Source of the DNA: JAAZDN01 sp964440875
Lineage (GTDB): Bacteria > Bacillota_I > Bacilli_A > Erysipelotrichales > Erysipelotrichaceae
Direction of reading: 5' to 3'
DNA length: 16,977 nt
NCBI GenBank assembly: GCA_964440875.1
Contig: CAYTTS010000027.1
Span: forward strand, 1-16,977
Made by a program: the position numbers and the translations under genes
Shown: piece by piece, positions 15,383 to 16,977 of the stretch
Position numbering within the stretch: the stretch's first letter is position 1
Layout of the letters: each line of letters begins with the position of its first letter
Notes under the pieces: model-generated
Database searches by the model: none
Seen by the model: the letters and a program-made list of their open reading frames with translations, nothing else
Told to the model about the DNA's origin: nothing

Positions 15383-16369
15383 TTATTCAATTATATTTGC
15401 ATTATTTAATATTTCATCAGGGATAATTATCCCTAAATGATCCGCAACTGTAATATTTACATATAGGCTTAAATCAGACTCTTCTAAGTAAACAACTGGT
15501 ATCAAACTAATATCAGCTTTGTTAACTAAAACGTCATAAGCCATTGCTCCTGCGCGCTTTCCGACACTTAGATATTCTATACCATCAGTTATTAAACCAC
15601 CAGCTAAAACCATCCCACTCTCACCTGAGACTGTAACGATATTATTGTCATATGCGATATTAGTAACAATACTGTAACTTTCAGCTACTAGATTATCTGT
15701 AGGTACGTAGATAGCATCAACTTTACCAACTAATGACTCAACAACTTGTTGTAATTGATTAGCATCAGAGACACTAGCATCTATATAATCCATACCTAGT
15801 GCTTTTATTTCTGCCTCAGCAATACTAGCCTGATATCTTGAGTTATCTTCTGAATTTGCATATACAACTCCAACTCTTTTAGTATCAGGAGCAATCTCTT
15901 TCATTAACTCAATTTGACGTTTAACAGGAGTTAGATCACTAACACCACTAATATTAGTATTAGGTTTTTCATTACTTTCAACTAAACCAGCACTAATAGG
16001 ATCTGTAAGAGCACTAAAGATAACCGGTATATCACTAGTTTTATTAGCTATTGCCTGAGCTGCAGGTGTTGCAATTGCATAAATTAAATCCGGATTATCA
16101 TTTACTATTTTACTAGCAATTGTTTCAGTATTAGCTGTATCACCTTGAGCATTATGATAATCAATTACGTAATCTTCATTTTCAACTAAGCCTAAATTAC
16201 TAAGTTCACTAATAAAACCATCATATGTAGCATCTAAAGCTTCATGAGATGTATATTGTAGTACGCCAATTTTTAATAAATCTTTGTTCTCAGTTGTATT
16301 ACTATCCTCACAAGCAATAAGTATCAAAGTAATACTTAAGATCGTTAATATCATTTTTAATTTCTTCAT
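15383..16369 (-). CDS. Substrate-binding lipoprotein of an ABC importer (TrpX-like)
   Basis: This 328-residue protein belongs to the ABC_sub_bind / TrpX family: KIGVLQYTSHEALDATYDGF, the segment around IYAIATPAAQAIANKT, IPVIFSALTDPISAGLV, GVVYANSEDNSRYQ and IYVPTDNLVAESY. It begins with a lipoprotein signal peptide (KK, hydrophobic core, lipobox LIAC, Cys20). I chose the ATG at 16369 because AGGAGG lies 8 nt upstream; the ATG at 16375 is only 2 nt from it. Family members bind aromatic or related amino acids at the outer membrane face for uptake. A T-box leader with a Tyr (UAC) specifier controls the gene, which suggests tyrosine as ligand. The partner permease and ATPase do not follow: the next gene downstream is the asp23-like gene with its own promoter. 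Confidence 0.92.
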   Translation of the reverse strand: MKKLKMILTILSITLILIACEDSNTTENKDLLKIGVLQYTSHEALDATYDGFISELSNLGLVENEDYVIDYHNAQGDTANTETIASKIVNDNPDLIYAIATPAAQAIANKTSDIPVIFSALTDPISAGLVESNEKPNTNISGVSDLTPVKRQIELMKEIAPDTKRVGVVYANSEDNSRYQASIAEAEIKALGMDYIDASVSDANQLQQVVESLVGKVDAIYVPTDNLVAESYSIVTNIAYDNNIVTVSGESGMVLAGGLITDGIEYLSVGKRAGAMAYDVLVNKADISLIPVVYLEESDLSLYVNITVADHLGIIIPDEILNNANIIE

Positions 16370-16386
16370 ATTCATTTCCTCCTAAT

Positions 16387-16415
16387 AAAAAAAGCCCTCT
16401 AAACAATTAGAGAAC
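16387..16415 (-). terminator. T-box terminator hairpin
   Basis: GTTCTCTAA pairs with TTAGAGGGC (9 bp including two G-U pairs, 4-nt loop) followed by seven U residues. It competes with the antiterminator for the TTCTCT segment and ends 3 nt before the AGGAGG of the lipoprotein gene. Confidence 0.92.
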
Positions 16416-16607
16416 GAATGATCGTGGTACCACCTCTGTTTACAATAAAAATGCTATTGCCTCACAGTGACATTTTAATGGTTGTCAATCAAGATAGCCT
16501 ACTTAATGTTCGGTATCTAACTCAATGATGTATTCGATTAATTGTTTCCAATTACTTTCACCAGACGTAATCTCTCTAAAGTAAAACTAATAATTTACTT
16601 CTTCATA
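16387..16607 (-). promoter_or_regulatory. T-box riboswitch, predicted tyrosine specific (UAC specifier)
   Basis: The minus strand between the promoter and the lipoprotein gene has a full T-box layout. Stem I contains AGAGAG, GGTGAAAG and the specifier loop GAA-TAC-ATC (specifier at 16530-16532). The T-box sequence AGGTGGTACCACG is at 16423-16435, and a Rho-independent terminator at 16387-16415. The antiterminator can form: AGAGG pairs with TCTCT, and ACGA with TCGT, around the bulge TGGTACC. The UGGU in the bulge pairs with a tRNA ending ACCA, that is discriminator A73. This fits tRNA-Tyr and argues against bacterial tRNA-Trp (G73). Uncharged tRNA-Tyr should therefore stabilise the antiterminator and switch the gene on. 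The class is certain; the specifier was read by eye from the conserved context. Confidence 0.92.
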
Positions 16608-16613
16608 TCTTTG

Positions 16614-16644
16614 TTTATAAAATAAATTAGTTAATATAAGTCAA
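16614..16644 (-). promoter_or_regulatory. Promoter of the T-box / lipoprotein transcript
   Basis: TTGACT (16639-16644) and TATAAA (16614-16619) on the minus strand are separated by 19 bp, slightly long but acceptable. They lie directly upstream of the first T-box helix (AAGTAAA / TTTACTT). The remaining gap up to the transposase remnant (about 16645-16744) is AT-rich and holds no gene I can support. Confidence 0.65.
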
Positions 16645-16744
16645 GAATAATATACGTAAATTAGTTTCAGTTTTTGAACATTATTAAAAGAACTTAAATG
16701 TAATTTAAATTTCATGATATAATTTAATTGTAAATAAGATTACA

Positions 16745-16957
16745 TCAATACTCGTACAATGTACCAGTATTACACATTGAATAAATTACTCGAATTAATT
16801 TATTACAACATGCGATTAACACAACTTTATGGACTTTTCCTTGTTGTGTTTTTCTTTTGTAGTAATCTTTAAAACTATTGGTTTTTAGTTTAGTTCTTAA
16901 ACTACAACTGACAGCTAAATACAAAAGCGATAAATCATCTATAATCAAGTTACGAGA
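16745..16957 (-). pseudogene. C-terminal remnant of an IS110-type transposase
   Basis: The readable frame resembles the end of IS110/IS116 (DEDD-type) transposases: LLYLAVSCSLRTK, FKDYYKRKTQQGKVHKVVLI, then LIRVIYSMCNTGTLYE, matching the family's 'YYERK-x-x-GK-x-x-KVALIA...KLLRIIY-x-x-L-x-x-x-x-PY' pattern as I know it. The same frame is closed by a TAG at 16958-16960 and the window ends 17 bp later, so only about 70 residues are seen. Either the gene is decayed or a frameshift lies just outside. The usual catalytic Ser region of this C-terminal domain lies upstream and cannot be seen. The TTG at 16948 has no convincing ribosome binding site and should not be read as a gene start. No terminal repeats were found, which is normal for IS110. 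Confidence 0.6.
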
Positions 16958-16977
16958 CTAGAAAGTAGAGATCTATC

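Noticed and set aside
1..16977. CRISPR arrays, tRNA or rRNA genes, toxin-antitoxin or defence modules
   Set aside because: No regularly spaced short repeats, no tRNA-like cloverleaf and no recognisable defence genes were seen on reading both strands.

Overview
The window is AT-rich, uses the standard genetic code (Trp is TGG, and TGA ends nusB), and carries strong AGGAGG / AGGTGA ribosome binding sites. Together with the gene order this points to a low-GC Gram-positive bacterium, either Bacillota or a wall-bearing or standard-code relative of the Mollicutes (Erysipelotrichia, Haloplasma or Izemoplasma-like). I cannot name the genus. The YqhY/NusB/XseA/XseB/IspA/Dxs/RecN block, a T-box leader, a YtrA-type GntR-ABC operon and a Cna-B surface protein all fit that assignment.

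Layout. (1) Bases 1-930 hold the 3' end of a plus-strand Cna-B repeat surface protein with a TPVTG / membrane segment / basic tail ending. It shares a bidirectional terminator with a convergent gene. (2) That gene, 945-2441 on the minus strand, is a GH27 (alpha-galactosidase-like) protein with an X2-like module and a C-terminal membrane segment. By eye several catalytic positions, including the nucleophile Asp, are substituted, so it may be a pseudoenzyme. (3) Bases 2543-4477 hold a plus-strand operon: a short GntR regulator, an ABC ATPase and an ABC permease, translationally coupled, with a clear sigma-A promoter and a shared terminator. (4) From 4476 to 15333 everything is on the minus strand. 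In transcription order: asp23/yqhY-like, nusB, xseA, xseB, ispA, dxs, recN, dinB, xerD (tightly packed or overlapping), then deoB from its own extended -10 promoter, ridA, and yfcE. (5) Bases 15383-16644 hold a TrpX-like substrate-binding lipoprotein under a complete T-box riboswitch whose specifier reads UAC (Tyr). (6) The right edge, about 16745-16957, holds a C-terminal remnant of an IS110-type transposase.

How the genes fit together. The long minus-strand cluster joins transcription (NusB), DNA repair and recombination (exonuclease VII, RecN, Pol IV, XerD), isoprenoid precursor and prenyl chain synthesis (Dxs, IspA), and nucleoside and metabolite salvage (DeoB, RidA). Most of this is conserved chromosomal housekeeping, in a compact version of the Bacillus order lacking folD, tlyA and argR. 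The unusual parts are the degenerate-site GH27 protein, the intrinsic terminator directly in front of nusB, and the Tyr-type T-box on a solitary TrpX-like receptor. I see no CRISPR array, rRNA, tRNA, toxin-antitoxin pair or phage genes, and I did not find a convincing new multi-gene defence or mobile system.
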